Shown: positions 1 through 6,743 of the stretch, piece after piece | Numbering within the stretch: the stretch's first letter is position 1 | Layout: each line of letters opens with the position of its first letter | Assembly (NCBI GenBank): GCA_040902585.1 | Contig: JBBDXA010000250.1 | Span: 1-11,550 of the forward strand | From: JBBDXA01 sp040902585 | GTDB taxonomy: Bacteria; Planctomycetota; Phycisphaerae; Phycisphaerales; Phycisphaeraceae | Direction of reading: 5' to 3' | DNA length: 11,550 nucleotides | Notes under the pieces: model-generated | The model's input: the letters and a program-made list of their open reading frames with translations, nothing else | Databases searched by the model: none | Told to the model about the DNA's origin: nothing | Program-made: the position numbers and the translations under genes

Positions 1-934
1 TGGGCACGTGGAAGTTGGCCGTGGTCGGGGCGGCGATGCGGCTGTGAATGGCGATGACTTTGCCGTCCATATCGAACAGCGGCCCGCCCGAGTCGCCGCC
101 GACGAGCGTGGCATCGGTGCCGACGACTTTGTCATTGGCGACGACGATGCGTCCGAGCCGAACGACCGCGGGCCTGCCGCGTTGCCAGCCGCCGGGGTGA
201 CCCATGGCGATGCACCAGTCGCCTTCCTTGAGCTTGGCGGATTCGCCCATGTCGGCGTGGTCCCAGTTCTCGCCCTCTTCGATCTTGATCAGGCCGGAGT
301 CGATGCCGGTGTTGCGGCCGAGCGAACGCCCGCGCACGACCTTGCCGTTGTGCAAAATGATCTGCACGGGGCGATCAGGCGTGGCTGAAACGTGACCGGC
401 GGTGAGGATGTAGCCTTCCTTGCTGATGATCACGCCTGACCCGCGGGCCTGCCCGACGATGAGACCGACGGTCCACTTCTCCGCCCGGCTGGCGACGGCC
501 TGCACGCGCTCCTGAATATCCTGAAGGTCCTGCAAGCTTTGCGGACTGGTCTTGGTCCAGGCGGCGTCCTTGATCGTCGGCAGCGAGTTGCCGTCGGCGA
601 CGGGCGGCTTGGGCTTCACCACAGGCGGCTTGGGTACTTCCTTTTTGTCTTCCTTTTTGTCTTCCTTCTTGTCTTCCTTCTTGTCATCTTTGTTGGGCTC
701 GGTCTTTTCATCCGGCTTCGCGGGCTTCTCGTCGGGCTTCTTATCTTCAACTTTGGGTTCAGACTTGGGTTCGGCCTTGGGCGCTTCGACCTTCGGCTTC
801 TCCACGGGTTTGGCGTCATCCGCCAGCAGGGGAGCGGCGCCCGCCAGCAGGGCTGTCGACACGAATGCGGCGACGAGACAACGAAGGATGGATGCGAAAG
901 GGAGGCGGGCGAAAGGCCGATTCGGTCGAGTCAT
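1..934 (-). CDS. Exported HtrA/trypsin-like serine protease, partial (C-terminus beyond left edge)
   Basis: Reading the minus strand from the ATG at 934 gives 311 codons open to the window edge. An N-terminal basic stretch and hydrophobic segment (about residues 10-37, then LLADD) look like a signal peptide, so the product should act in the periplasm or outside. Residues about 39-125 are a Lys/Pro/Glu/Asp-rich linker with four KKED units. The protease domain follows and holds a full catalytic triad: His181 in LTAGHV, Asp212 in NTGIDSGLIKI, Ser282 in GGDSGGPLFD. Order and spacing fit the S1C (HtrA/DegP) family. Any PDZ domains would lie beyond the edge. The start is supported by GAGGG at 941-945 (minus strand), six bases upstream. 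It is divergent from the discoidin-domain gene at 1164. The substrate is unknown. The protease call is firm; a regulatory versus housekeeping role cannot be decided. Confidence 0.9.
   Translation of the reverse strand, partial: MTRPNRPFARLPFASILRCLVAAFVSTALLAGAAPLLADDAKPVEKPKVEAPKAEPKSEPKVEDKKPDEKPAKPDEKTEPNKDDKKEDKKEDKKEDKKEVPKPPVVKPKPPVADGNSLPTIKDAAWTKTSPQSLQDLQDIQERVQAVASRAEKWTVGLIVGQARGSGVIISKEGYILTAGHVSATPDRPVQIILHNGKVVRGRSLGRNTGIDSGLIKIEEGENWDHADMGESAKLKEGDWCIAMGHPGGWQRGRPAVVRLGRIVVANDKVVGTDATLVGGDSGGPLFDMDGKVIAIHSRIAAPTTANFHVP
641..688 (-). repeat. Four tandem 12-nt units encoding KKED repeats
   Basis: Four successive 12-mers (plus-strand CTTTTTGTCTTC twice, then CTTCTTGTCTTC and CTTCTTGTCATC) encode Lys-Lys-Glu-Asp, with Asp for Glu in the most upstream unit. 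They lie in frame in the charged linker between signal peptide and protease domain. Because the unit is a multiple of three, copy number can change without breaking the gene. The linker is probably a flexible, low-complexity spacer. Confidence 0.85.
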
Positions 935-979
935 GTCAAGCCCTCATGCAGGCGAAAAAGGGTGCGGGGAGATTGTTTC

Positions 980-985
980 AGTATA
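980..985 (-). promoter_or_regulatory. Possible -10 element for the serine protease gene
   Basis: The minus strand reads TATACT here, five of six matches to the sigma-70 -10 consensus, and would give a leader of about 40 bases before the ATG at 934. No good -35 box lies at 16-18 bases, so the call rests on one hexamer. Confidence 0.25.
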
Positions 986-1092
986 CCGGTAAATCAGGGG
1001 CCAAGGCATGTTATTCCGCAGGGTATCCGTCGGCGCGGGGCGCGGGGCAGGCTGTGTCACAATCTTGCAACGGGCGAGAACAACGGGGCAGT

Positions 1093-1134
1093 TGATTCGT
1101 CCTAACGAAGTCGATCCATTGATTCAACGAATCA
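1093..1134 (+). promoter_or_regulatory. Candidate operator with repeated TGATTC half-sites
   Basis: TGATTC occurs at 1093-1098 and 1120-1125, and its reverse complement GAATCA at 1129-1134. The last two form a dyad with a 3-base spacer (TGATTC-AAC-GAATCA), and TGATTCGT at 1093-1100 also pairs with ACGAATCA at 1127-1134. The cluster ends 29 bases before the ATG at 1164, in the spacer between divergent genes, a usual place for a regulator site. No regulator is identified; the pattern could be chance. Confidence 0.3.
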
Positions 1135-1153
1135 CCACGACCTTTGTCTCCAG

Positions 1154-1185
1154 GAGTCACACTATGAGTCACACTATGAGTCACA
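1154..1185 (+). repeat. 12-nt tandem duplication across the start codon
   Basis: GAGTCACACTAT occurs exactly at 1154-1165 and 1166-1177, followed by eight bases of a third unit at 1178-1185. The duplication creates two in-frame ATGs (1164 and 1176), so the product begins MSHTMSHS. Only the first ATG has a well-placed AGGAG (1152-1156, seven bases upstream). Confidence 0.85.
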
Positions 1186-1970
1186 GCAGGCGACCCACAC
1201 GATTCGTCATCACTTCGCTGATTCTGGCGTTTTTCGCCGCTCACGGCGTTACGGCTGAACCAGCCTCCAGACTGCGACTGGAACTGGAATTCATCGACGG
1301 TTCCCGTCTGTTCGGCGAGCCTGCGGAGGCGGATCCGACCATCGGCCTGCGCTCGCGCGTCGGCGATGTGAAAGTCCCGCTCGCGGAACTCGCACGCATC
1401 GATGTCCACCAGGATCAGGAAACCGTCGCTATCCAATGGCCTAACGGCGACCAGCTCACCGGTGTTGCAGCCACGGCTGGATTCGTGGTCAATACCGTAC
1501 TGGGCAAGCTCCATATTCCGCTGGCGACGCTGCGGCGATGCACGGTGCAGGTGATCGCCGCGGACAAAGCCCTCAAACCTGCCGGCGTCTCGGCCAGCGG
1601 GGCGTGGTCGCATCAGGTTGCCGCCAACGTCATGGATGGCAACCTTCAATCCGTCTGGAGCAGCGGGGCGTACAGCGGGTGGATCGAGGTCGATCTGGGA
1701 GCGAACTACGAACTGGCTTCGATTCGGACGCTGATTCAGTGCGGGGCGGCAGGTTCGGCTTCGCATGCGTTCTACGTTTCGGATAAGCCCATGCGCGACA
1801 AGGTGGCCGGCGGGCGGTTGGTCCAATCCTTCAGCGGATCGCGGCACGACGACGAATGGCTCGCATCCGACTGCGAGCGCGGGACAGCAGGGCGTTACGT
1901 GCAGGTGCGCTGCACTTCGAGCAGGGACTGGTTCAATCTGAAAGAGATCGAGGTCATGCCGCGCTTGTGA
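1164..1970 (+). CDS. Exported protein with F5/8-type C (discoidin) domain
   Basis: This is a 268-residue protein. Residues 1-31 form a signal peptide (basic SRRPTR, hydrophobic FVITSLILAFFAAHG, then VTAEP), so it is exported. Residues about 39-82 and 87-130 are two related units, each with a DG/NGD turn, a small strand run and a G-x-(V/L)-x-(V/I)-P-L-A-x-L-x-R segment (VKVPLAELARIDV, LHIPLATLRRCTV), suggesting an internally duplicated small beta fold. Residues about 138-266 look like an F5/8-type C domain: ANVMDGN, W165, W173 before IEVDLG, the RYVQV strand and the closing LKEIEVMP. Such domains usually bind carbohydrate or cell-surface ligands; no enzyme domain is visible, so binding or anchoring is inferred. 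ATG 1164 was chosen over the long upstream reading frame because of AGGAG seven bases upstream and the signal peptide. It converges with the kinase gene, 24 bases between stops. Confidence 0.8.
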   Translation: MSHTMSHSRRPTRFVITSLILAFFAAHGVTAEPASRLRLELEFIDGSRLFGEPAEADPTIGLRSRVGDVKVPLAELARIDVHQDQETVAIQWPNGDQLTGVAATAGFVVNTVLGKLHIPLATLRRCTVQVIAADKALKPAGVSASGAWSHQVAANVMDGNLQSVWSSGAYSGWIEVDLGANYELASIRTLIQCGAAGSASHAFYVSDKPMRDKVAGGRLVQSFSGSRHDDEWLASDCERGTAGRYVQVRCTSSRDWFNLKEIEVMPRL

Positions 1971-1994
1971 GAAGCTGTGATCGCTCCGTTTAAC

Positions 1995-2951
1995 TCACGT
2001 GGCAAGCCCCGCCAGTTGCGCCGTGGCGGCGAAGGATTTTCCGCCGGTGCAGCCGCCGATGGCGGTGACGCAGATCGCCCCCGCTGCCGCGCCCAGCTTG
2101 CCCGCCTGTTCGACGGGCAGGCCCTTGAGCAGTCCGGTGAGCAGGCCGGCGTAAAAACTGTCGCCCGCGCCGGTCGTATCGACGACAGGGCCGGGCGGCG
2201 TGGCGATGGGAATCTGGAGGTACTCGTTCGCCGTGGGGCTCAGCAGCACGCCTTGTTTGCCGAGTTTCACACCCAGCAGGCCCGGCGCGCCGCAGCCGCG
2301 ATAGATTTCGATGATGCGCTTGGGGTCTTCGACACCGGTCTGATGAATCGCTTCACCGAGCGAAGGGACGTACACATCCAACTGCGGCAGGATGCGATCC
2401 AGAGGTTGCATCGATCCGCCAGCGCCGGCCGCATCGAGCGCGGTCTTGCAACCCTGGGCCCGCACCTGCCGGAAGACTTCGGGCAGGTCGCTCTCCAGAT
2501 TGGGCATCAGGCTGTAGTAACCCACCAGCAGCATGCGCGTGCGTTTGAAGAGTTCGATTTGATCGAGGAAGGCGGCGGCGTTGATGAGCTTGGGGGCGCC
2601 GACGCAGTGCAGGAAGCTGCGTTCGCCGGCGGCGTCGATGGCGACGACGGTGGTGCTGGTCGCGGCTGTGGGATGCGTGAGCAGGGGGGCATCGTCCACG
2701 CCTTCGCTTTTATATAGATTGCGGATAACGGGTGCCCAGGCATCTTTGCCGACGTAGCTGAGCACGGCGACCTTCATGCCCATGCGGGCCATGGTGATGC
2801 CGGAGTTGGAGGTGATGCCGCCGCCGGTGAGCAGGACGGGTTCGGTCTCGTGCAGTGCGCCGTAACCGATGGGCTTACTCAGATCGACAGGCCGGCAAAG
2901 CAGATCAACAACGCAGGAGCCGGCGACGATGCAGTCGTAGGTCGTGGACAT
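1995..2951 (-). CDS. PfkB-family carbohydrate/nucleoside kinase
   Basis: A 318-residue protein of normal length for PfkB (ribokinase-like) kinases, which phosphorylate sugars or nucleosides with ATP in the cytoplasm. The N-terminal GSCVVDLLCRP segment and the glycine run LTGGGITSNSG (about 42-51) form the substrate side. The C-terminal PfkB signature DTTGAGDSFYAG (258-269) contains the catalytic base Asp264 and the anion hole; GVKLGKQGV (227-235) is the usual strand before the nucleotide site. The exact substrate cannot be read from sequence; fructose-, ribose-, adenosine- and KDG-type members share these motifs. The frame stays open upstream to 3032 only through a heptamer array and a TTG, so the ATG at 2951 is preferred. 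No Shine-Dalgarno is visible: the preceding minus-strand bases are pyrimidine-rich. Confidence 0.9.
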   Translation of the reverse strand: MSTTYDCIVAGSCVVDLLCRPVDLSKPIGYGALHETEPVLLTGGGITSNSGITMARMGMKVAVLSYVGKDAWAPVIRNLYKSEGVDDAPLLTHPTAATSTTVVAIDAAGERSFLHCVGAPKLINAAAFLDQIELFKRTRMLLVGYYSLMPNLESDLPEVFRQVRAQGCKTALDAAGAGGSMQPLDRILPQLDVYVPSLGEAIHQTGVEDPKRIIEIYRGCGAPGLLGVKLGKQGVLLSPTANEYLQIPIATPPGPVVDTTGAGDSFYAGLLTGLLKGLPVEQAGKLGAAAGAICVTAIGGCTGGKSFAATAQLAGLAT

Positions 2952-2964
2952 GGGGGAACAGAAT

Positions 2965-3013
2965 ACAGGAGTCAGGGGACAGGGGACAGGAGTCAGGAGG
3001 CAGGAGACAGGGG
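2965..3013. repeat. Seven tandem heptamers (NCAGGRG) upstream of the kinase gene
   Basis: Seven consecutive 7-mers read, on the plus strand, ACAGGAG, TCAGGGG, ACAGGGG, ACAGGAG, TCAGGAG, GCAGGAG and ACAGGGG. Only positions 1 and 6 vary. The array ends 13 bases from the kinase ATG (minus strand), so it lies in the leader or promoter, where the kinase-sense strand reads CYCCTGN. It resembles the short tandemly repeated heptamers known in some cyanobacteria; the function is unknown. Confidence 0.9.
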
Positions 3014-3021
3014 GCCGGCAT

Positions 3022-3038
3022 GGGCCCTTCAAGGGCCC
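3022..3038 (-). terminator. Possible GC-rich hairpin after the diguanylate cyclase gene
   Basis: GGGCCC at 3022-3027 and 3033-3038 pair around the 5-base loop TTCAA. On the minus strand the hairpin begins 32 bases after the diguanylate cyclase stop. No T-run follows, so intrinsic termination is doubtful; it may be only a stem in the spacer. Confidence 0.3.
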
Positions 3039-3070
3039 GTGCGAAGGCGAGGGAATATCACGATGATTCG

Positions 3071-4534
3071 TCAGGCACCTTCGACTGTTTCTTCTTCCGC
3101 TTCTTCGACATACTCCGCCACGCGGACGCAGGACTTGCCCGCACCCTTGGCGGCATAGAGTGCCTGGTCTGCGAAACGGATCAAGGCTTCGCAGCCTTTG
3201 GCGCGCGTTTCCCGCCGCATGGCGACGCCGACGCTCATGCTCACGGGCACACCGTTGTCGTAGCGGGAGAGAAGCTGGGTGGCCTCGGCGGTGAACTCAT
3301 CGAGGATGGTCTGGGCGCGGGCCAGGGCTTCCTCCTTGTCGACCCGGCGAAGGAGCACGGCAAACTCGTCGCCGCCCAGTCTTGCCGCCATGTCAAAATC
3401 GCGGCAGTGCCGTTTGAGCACCTGGCCGGTGAGGACGAGCAGTTCATCGCCGACGTCGTGGCCGAAGGTGTCGTTCACCGGCTTGAAGCCGTCCAGATCG
3501 ATGAGGATAGCCGCCATGTCCCCGTTGCTTCGTCGCGCGTCTTCGTTGAAGCGGGTCAGGGCCGCGTTGAAGGCCCGGCGATTGGCCAGGTGCGTCAGGG
3601 CATCGGTCGAGGCCATCTCATCGAGGCGGGTCATCGCTTCCTGAAGTTCGCTGGTGCGCTCCTTCACGCGCTGCTCCAGCGATTCGTTCATTTCCATGAG
3701 CTGGCGGCGTGAGCCCATCAGGCTCGACGCCATGTCGTTGAAAGCACAGGAGAGAAAACCCAGCTCGTCCATCGAGCGCACCAGCACCGGCTCAGGCGGC
3801 TTGCCCTCGGCGAGCCGACGGGTGACCGTGACCAGATCCGCCAGGGGTCGGGTCCAGCGGCGCATGACGGAACTCATCAACGGCAGCACCACGATGCAGG
3901 CGATCAGCGCGGCTGCACCCTGCGCCAGATGAAAATTCACGAGCATGTTTCCCAGACCCAGCGGATGAATTCCAAGCACCAGCGCCCCTTCCATGTCTTC
4001 GATCGCCAGCGCAGTATCGGGGCCGGCCCTGGCCATCCGCTCCGAGCCGCCGTTGGTCAGAACGGGCGTGGTGTGGACCACCAGCTTCTCGCTGACCATG
4101 GTGGACTGTGCGTTGCCCACATCGCTGACCTGCATCTTGGACCAGGTCGTTTCGCCTTTGCGATAACTTTCAAATGCCTTGGCGTCGAAGACGCTGGAGT
4201 GTTTGACGTTGTTGTTGCGATCGACGATCACGGCGAAGGCGATGCGCCGGTCGTGACTCAGGCTGCTCATGAGCTCGCCATCGCGGCGGTCCAGGCCCGC
4301 GCTGATGCGGCCTTCCAGCGACGCCGCCACGGTCTGCGCGAGCATCCGCCCATCCGCTTCCCACTGCTTGCCCAGCGTGTCGCGGGCGATGAACCCGAAG
4401 GCTCCCATGCTCAGCAGCGTGGGCACGATGACCGCCACCAGCGTCCAGCCGAGCAGCCTGCGACGGATCGATCGCTTGGGGCGCTCGAGCGCCTGTTTCG
4501 GTTGCGTACTGGATGGTGGAACCGGTGAAAGCAT
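3071..4534 (-). CDS. Membrane-bound sensor diguanylate cyclase (HAMP-GGDEF)
   Basis: This 487-residue protein makes cyclic di-GMP from two GTP at the inner membrane. Layout: basic N-terminus (RPKRSIRRR), first membrane helix about 28-50, extracytoplasmic sensor region about 51-200, second helix about 203-222, HAMP-like linker about 223-275 (RPLADLVTVTRRLAEG, then SMDELGFLSCAFNDMASSL), coiled coil about 276-308 and the GGDEF domain from about 309. The active-site loop is intact (RLGGDEFAVL, 387-391), as are the metal/nucleotide residues in LIDLDGFKPVND. RDFD at 378-381, exactly five residues before GGDEF, is a product-inhibition I-site. So the enzyme should be active and feedback-inhibited. 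The usual LTGL in the domain's first helix reads LTHL. No EAL domain is present. The sensor class is unclear, perhaps Cache-like. The ATG at 4534 has AGG four bases upstream, only a weak ribosome site. Confidence 0.93.
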   Translation of the reverse strand: MLSPVPPSSTQPKQALERPKRSIRRRLLGWTLVAVIVPTLLSMGAFGFIARDTLGKQWEADGRMLAQTVAASLEGRISAGLDRRDGELMSSLSHDRRIAFAVIVDRNNNVKHSSVFDAKAFESYRKGETTWSKMQVSDVGNAQSTMVSEKLVVHTTPVLTNGGSERMARAGPDTALAIEDMEGALVLGIHPLGLGNMLVNFHLAQGAAALIACIVVLPLMSSVMRRWTRPLADLVTVTRRLAEGKPPEPVLVRSMDELGFLSCAFNDMASSLMGSRRQLMEMNESLEQRVKERTSELQEAMTRLDEMASTDALTHLANRRAFNAALTRFNEDARRSNGDMAAILIDLDGFKPVNDTFGHDVGDELLVLTGQVLKRHCRDFDMAARLGGDEFAVLLRRVDKEEALARAQTILDEFTAEATQLLSRYDNGVPVSMSVGVAMRRETRAKGCEALIRFADQALYAAKGAGKSCVRVAEYVEEAEEETVEGA

Positions 4535-4545
4535 TCGGCCTCATT

Positions 4546-4561
4546 AAAGCAATTTTGCTTT
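4546..4561. promoter_or_regulatory. AT-rich dyad upstream of the diguanylate cyclase gene
   Basis: AAAGCAA (4546-4552) and TTGCTTT (4555-4561) form a 7-bp inverted repeat around TT, 12 bases from the diguanylate cyclase ATG. It stands out in GC-rich surroundings and could be an operator or a leader stem. No regulator is assigned. Confidence 0.3.
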
Positions 4562-4635
4562 CGCTTTATCGTCCGTATGGCTGAGCGCCTTTGCCGCTCC
4601 TGGGCCGAGGGGGGCTAAATCTTCGAGTTCGCGGG

Positions 4636-4663
4636 GGAGCACCATCCCGACAGCGTGTCGCTA
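4636..4663 (+). repeat. Dispersed repeat, copy A (forward)
   Basis: Begins GGAGCACCATCCCGACAG and continues to CGCTA. The first 18 bases are identical to copy C at 8362, and the 15-base core GGAGCACCATCCCGA is the exact reverse complement of the core of copy B at 4758-4772. The next bases differ from copy C at three positions. A small AGCG-TGT-CGCT hairpin sits inside (4652-4662). Confidence 0.75.
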
Positions 4664-4744
4664 TGGACGTTCGTCCTGCCCTGATTCACGACCTGCCGCC
4701 CGCGGTCCAGTGGCAGCGAGGCACCTGCTTTTTCCGGATGCCAA

Positions 4745-4772
4745 CAGCGCCCCCTTTTCGGGATGGTGCTCC
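4745..4772 (-). repeat. Dispersed repeat, copy B (inverted)
   Basis: On the minus strand this reads GGAGCACCATCCCGA, then a diverged stretch ending GGCGCTG. Compared with copy C, all 15 core bases match and 10 of the next 13 agree. With copy A it forms a 15-bp perfect inverted repeat bounding a 137-base interval (4636-4772). No flanking direct repeat was seen that would mark a recent insertion. Confidence 0.75.
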
Positions 4773-4893
4773 ACAGGTGCGGAATGTTGATCCAGACGAT
4801 CCGGATTGATCGCGTGCTTTCGACTTGGAATTCCTGCTCCGCTCAGGGCCAACATCGCCGAATCAGGGCGTCGAATCGGTCGAAGATAACGCT

Positions 4894-5424
4894 ATGGGTC
4901 GTGCGACAGCGGGTGACAACTTGAAGCGACGGACGTTGGGGTTCACGTTCGTCGAGATCATGATCGTGGTGTTGATCCTGGCGATCTCCGCGGCGCTGGC
5001 GGTGCCGCGGATCGGAGACGCGGCTCCGACCAAGTTGATCTCAGCCGCCCGGCTGGTCGTCGCCGACCTCACCTTCGCCCAGGTCGAATCGATCTCCCAC
5101 AGCGACAACCTGCGCGTCGTGGTCTTCGACACCACGCTGAACCAGTATCACATCGCCGGTGCCTCCGACACCACCGTGCCCATCACCCACCCGACCACGC
5201 GGCAGGCGTACACCGTGAAGTTCGGCTCGGGATCTTCCGGGTCCCTTTCCGGCGTGACCTTCGGAGGGCTCGGCGTCGGCGACGACAAACAACTGAAATT
5301 CGGGCCCTACGGCCAGATCGATCAGACCGCAGCCGCGACCATCACCCTCGTCTGCCAGGGCAAGACCCTCGTCATCATCGTCGACCCCACGACCGGTGAG
5401 GCGGCGATCGGCAGCGTCAACTGA
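4894..5424 (+). CDS. GspH-type type IV prepilin-like protein
   Basis: This 176-residue protein has a clear prepilin N-terminus: a basic leader (KRRTLG), cleavage expected at Gly16|Phe17, Glu at mature position 5 (FTFVE), and the hydrophobic helix EIMIVVLILAISAALAVPRI. The C-terminal region is beta-rich, with FGPYGQIDQTAAATITL and a closing GKTLVIIVDPTTGEAAIG typical of GspH/FimT-like minor pseudopilins. It would be processed by prepilin peptidase and join a type II secretion or type IV pilus tip, though no assembly gene is in the window. ATG 4894 gives a 16-residue leader of normal length; the frame extends to a TTG at 4825 but that would add 23 unlikely residues. No strong ribosome site is visible (GAAG about ten bases upstream). 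Confidence 0.87.
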   Translation: MGRATAGDNLKRRTLGFTFVEIMIVVLILAISAALAVPRIGDAAPTKLISAARLVVADLTFAQVESISHSDNLRVVVFDTTLNQYHIAGASDTTVPITHPTTRQAYTVKFGSGSSGSLSGVTFGGLGVGDDKQLKFGPYGQIDQTAAATITLVCQGKTLVIIVDPTTGEAAIGSVN

Positions 5425-5552
5425 TCCGCCTCGTCTTCGGGTGAACGTACGTTTGCGGTGTCTTCGACTTCGTGGCACCCGAGAATCCCCCGCCTCCTGT
5501 CACACTCAATACCCCGGATGTTGCTGCCATGTGAGTTTCTCAGCCGATTCAT

Positions 5553-5558
5553 TACAAT
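5553..5558 (+). promoter_or_regulatory. Possible -10 element for the TIM-barrel gene
   Basis: TACAAT matches five of six bases of the -10 consensus and lies 57 bases before the ATG at 5616, in a 191-base spacer after the prepilin gene. No acceptable -35 box is found at normal spacing. Confidence 0.25.
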
Positions 5559-5615
5559 GCGTCCTCTTCGGGGTTCTGTTCCATCCGCCCTCGCTGGGAT
5601 ACTTCAGGGTTACTC

Positions 5616-6470
5616 ATGGCACGATTGGCCACCGTCGCCGCGTTCGGGTTCTCCGATTTCAATCCTTCCACGCTTCTGCCGGTCTATCGTGAACTCGGCT
5701 GTGAATCGGTGCAGTACTATCGCAATCCGAAGAACCCGCCGAAGCTGGAGGATGTGAAACGCATTATCGCCGATGCCGGTCTGGTCATCGATTCCATCCA
5801 CGGCGTGTTCGGCCCGGAGCATGATCCCTCCAGCCCTGATGAGCCGCTGCGGCAGTTCGCCATGCGCACCTACCGCGAGGAAGGCGAGATCGCCCGCAAG
5901 CTCGGCGGCCCCATGGTCGTCGTTCACCCCGCGCCGATGGCGGCTGACCCCACGCTCGTGACCGACATCGGCAGGCAGATGCGCATCGACCCGATGCGCC
6001 GCAGCATGGAACAGCTCGCCCGTGCCGGCGAAAGCCTGGGTGTGATCTACCTGATCGAAAACATTCCCGCCAACTATTTCTTCGGGGAAGATGCGCAGCT
6101 CATTGCCCGCATGGTGCGACAGTTCGATCATCCCAATCTGAAGATGTGCTTCGACACCGGCCACGCCCACATGACCACCAAGAGCCTGGCCGACCGCGAC
6201 CTGGCGGCCTGTGCCGACGTCGTCGCTTACTTCCACGTCAACGACAACGACGGCACGCTCGACGCCCACCAGATTCCCGGCCTGGGCACCTGCCCGTGGG
6301 AAGGCTACGCGAAACAGTTCGCGAAGATGCCCGATGCCGTCCCCGCCATGCTCGAACTGTTCTACAGCGAAGAGGAAATGAAAGATCAGGTGGCGGAGGG
6401 GCTGGGCGAGAGGTTGAAGAAGTACCTGGCGCTCGGCGCGGGGGTGAAAGACAGCACCGGTAGTCGTTGA
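5616..6470 (+). CDS. Xylose isomerase-like TIM-barrel sugar phosphate isomerase/epimerase
   Basis: This 284-residue protein fits the AP-endonuclease-2/xylose-isomerase-like TIM-barrel family, metal-dependent enzymes that interconvert sugars, sugar acids or inositol derivatives. Likely metal and catalytic residues end successive strands: His62 (SIHG), His104 (VVVHP), Glu148 (LIENIPAN), Asp180 and His183 (CFDTGHAH), His207 (YFHVND) and Glu247 (MLELF). The Asp-x-x-His and HVNDN motifs are typical of the sugar isomerase/epimerase branch. There is no signal peptide, so it is cytoplasmic. ATG 5616 has AGGG six bases upstream. The substrate cannot be named. It stands alone, with a toxin-antitoxin-like pair 30 bases downstream that probably has nothing to do with it. 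Confidence 0.87.
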   Translation: MARLATVAAFGFSDFNPSTLLPVYRELGCESVQYYRNPKNPPKLEDVKRIIADAGLVIDSIHGVFGPEHDPSSPDEPLRQFAMRTYREEGEIARKLGGPMVVVHPAPMAADPTLVTDIGRQMRIDPMRRSMEQLARAGESLGVIYLIENIPANYFFGEDAQLIARMVRQFDHPNLKMCFDTGHAHMTTKSLADRDLAACADVVAYFHVNDNDGTLDAHQIPGLGTCPWEGYAKQFAKMPDAVPAMLELFYSEEEMKDQVAEGLGERLKKYLALGAGVKDSTGSR

Positions 6471-6500
6471 TTATGATGCTGGAGCGATCTAGAGTCATTT

Positions 6501-6719
6501 ATGCTTGATTGGAATGAATGCCCTGAAGTCGACCGGCATCCTGACAAAGTCAGTGGTGCTTGGTTGTTTAAGGGAACCCGAGTCCCCGTTCGCGCGCTTC
6601 TGGAGAACCTGGAAGGTGGGGCGACCATTGATGAGTTTCTTGAATGGTTTCCGGGCGTAACCCGTCAGCAGGTTGTAGCCGTCATCGCCCACATGGAGCG
6701 CAGCCTGATTGAGGCATAG
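6501..6719 (+). CDS. DUF433 domain protein, probable antitoxin
   Basis: A 72-residue protein whose whole length matches the DUF433 pattern: the GTRVPVRALLENLEGGATIDEF stretch (GTRVPV at 25-30), then FPGVTRQQVVAVIAHMERSL. DUF433 proteins are small, probably DNA-binding winged-helix-like antitoxins, commonly encoded just before a DUF5615 PIN-like gene, as here (24 bases before 6744). It would neutralise the partner and may repress its own promoter. ATG 6501 has AGAG six bases upstream. It is AT-richer than its neighbours, consistent with mobile accessory content. Confidence 0.85.
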   Translation: MLDWNECPEVDRHPDKVSGAWLFKGTRVPVRALLENLEGGATIDEFLEWFPGVTRQQVVAVIAHMERSLIEA

Positions 6720-6743
6720 ACGTCCAAACGAAGGCATGTCTGC

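Larger units (their letters stand above)
4535..4893. other. Divergent spacer without a convincing gene
   Basis: These 359 bases separate the minus-strand diguanylate cyclase from the plus-strand prepilin. They contain an AT-rich dyad at 4546-4561 and an inverted pair of repeats at 4636-4663 and 4745-4772. A 72-codon frame (4591-4809) and the TTG-started extension of the prepilin frame show no protein-like features. No clear -35/-10 pair was found for either gene. Confidence 0.6.

Noticed and set aside
539..1105. Long plus-strand frame opposite the protease gene
   Set aside because: It is the antisense of the protease linker and repeat tract; its leucine/phenylalanine run is the complement of the KKED repeats.
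1011..1847. 278-codon minus-strand frame opposite the discoidin gene
   Set aside because: Arg/Gln-rich composition without motifs; the plus strand has a signal peptide, ribosome site and recognisable domain.
2965..3013. CRISPR array
   Set aside because: Units are 7 bases and contiguous with no spacers.
4636..4772. Insertion sequence with terminal inverted repeats
   Set aside because: The 137-base interval has no transposase frame and no visible target duplication; at most it could be a small non-autonomous element.
4591..4809. 72-codon plus-strand frame in the spacer
   Set aside because: It spans both inverted repeat copies, has Arg/Pro-rich content and no ribosome site.
5610..6269. 219-codon minus-strand frame opposite the TIM-barrel gene
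   Set aside because: Shadow frame with Val/His/Gly-rich sequence; the plus-strand protein has intact metal-site motifs.
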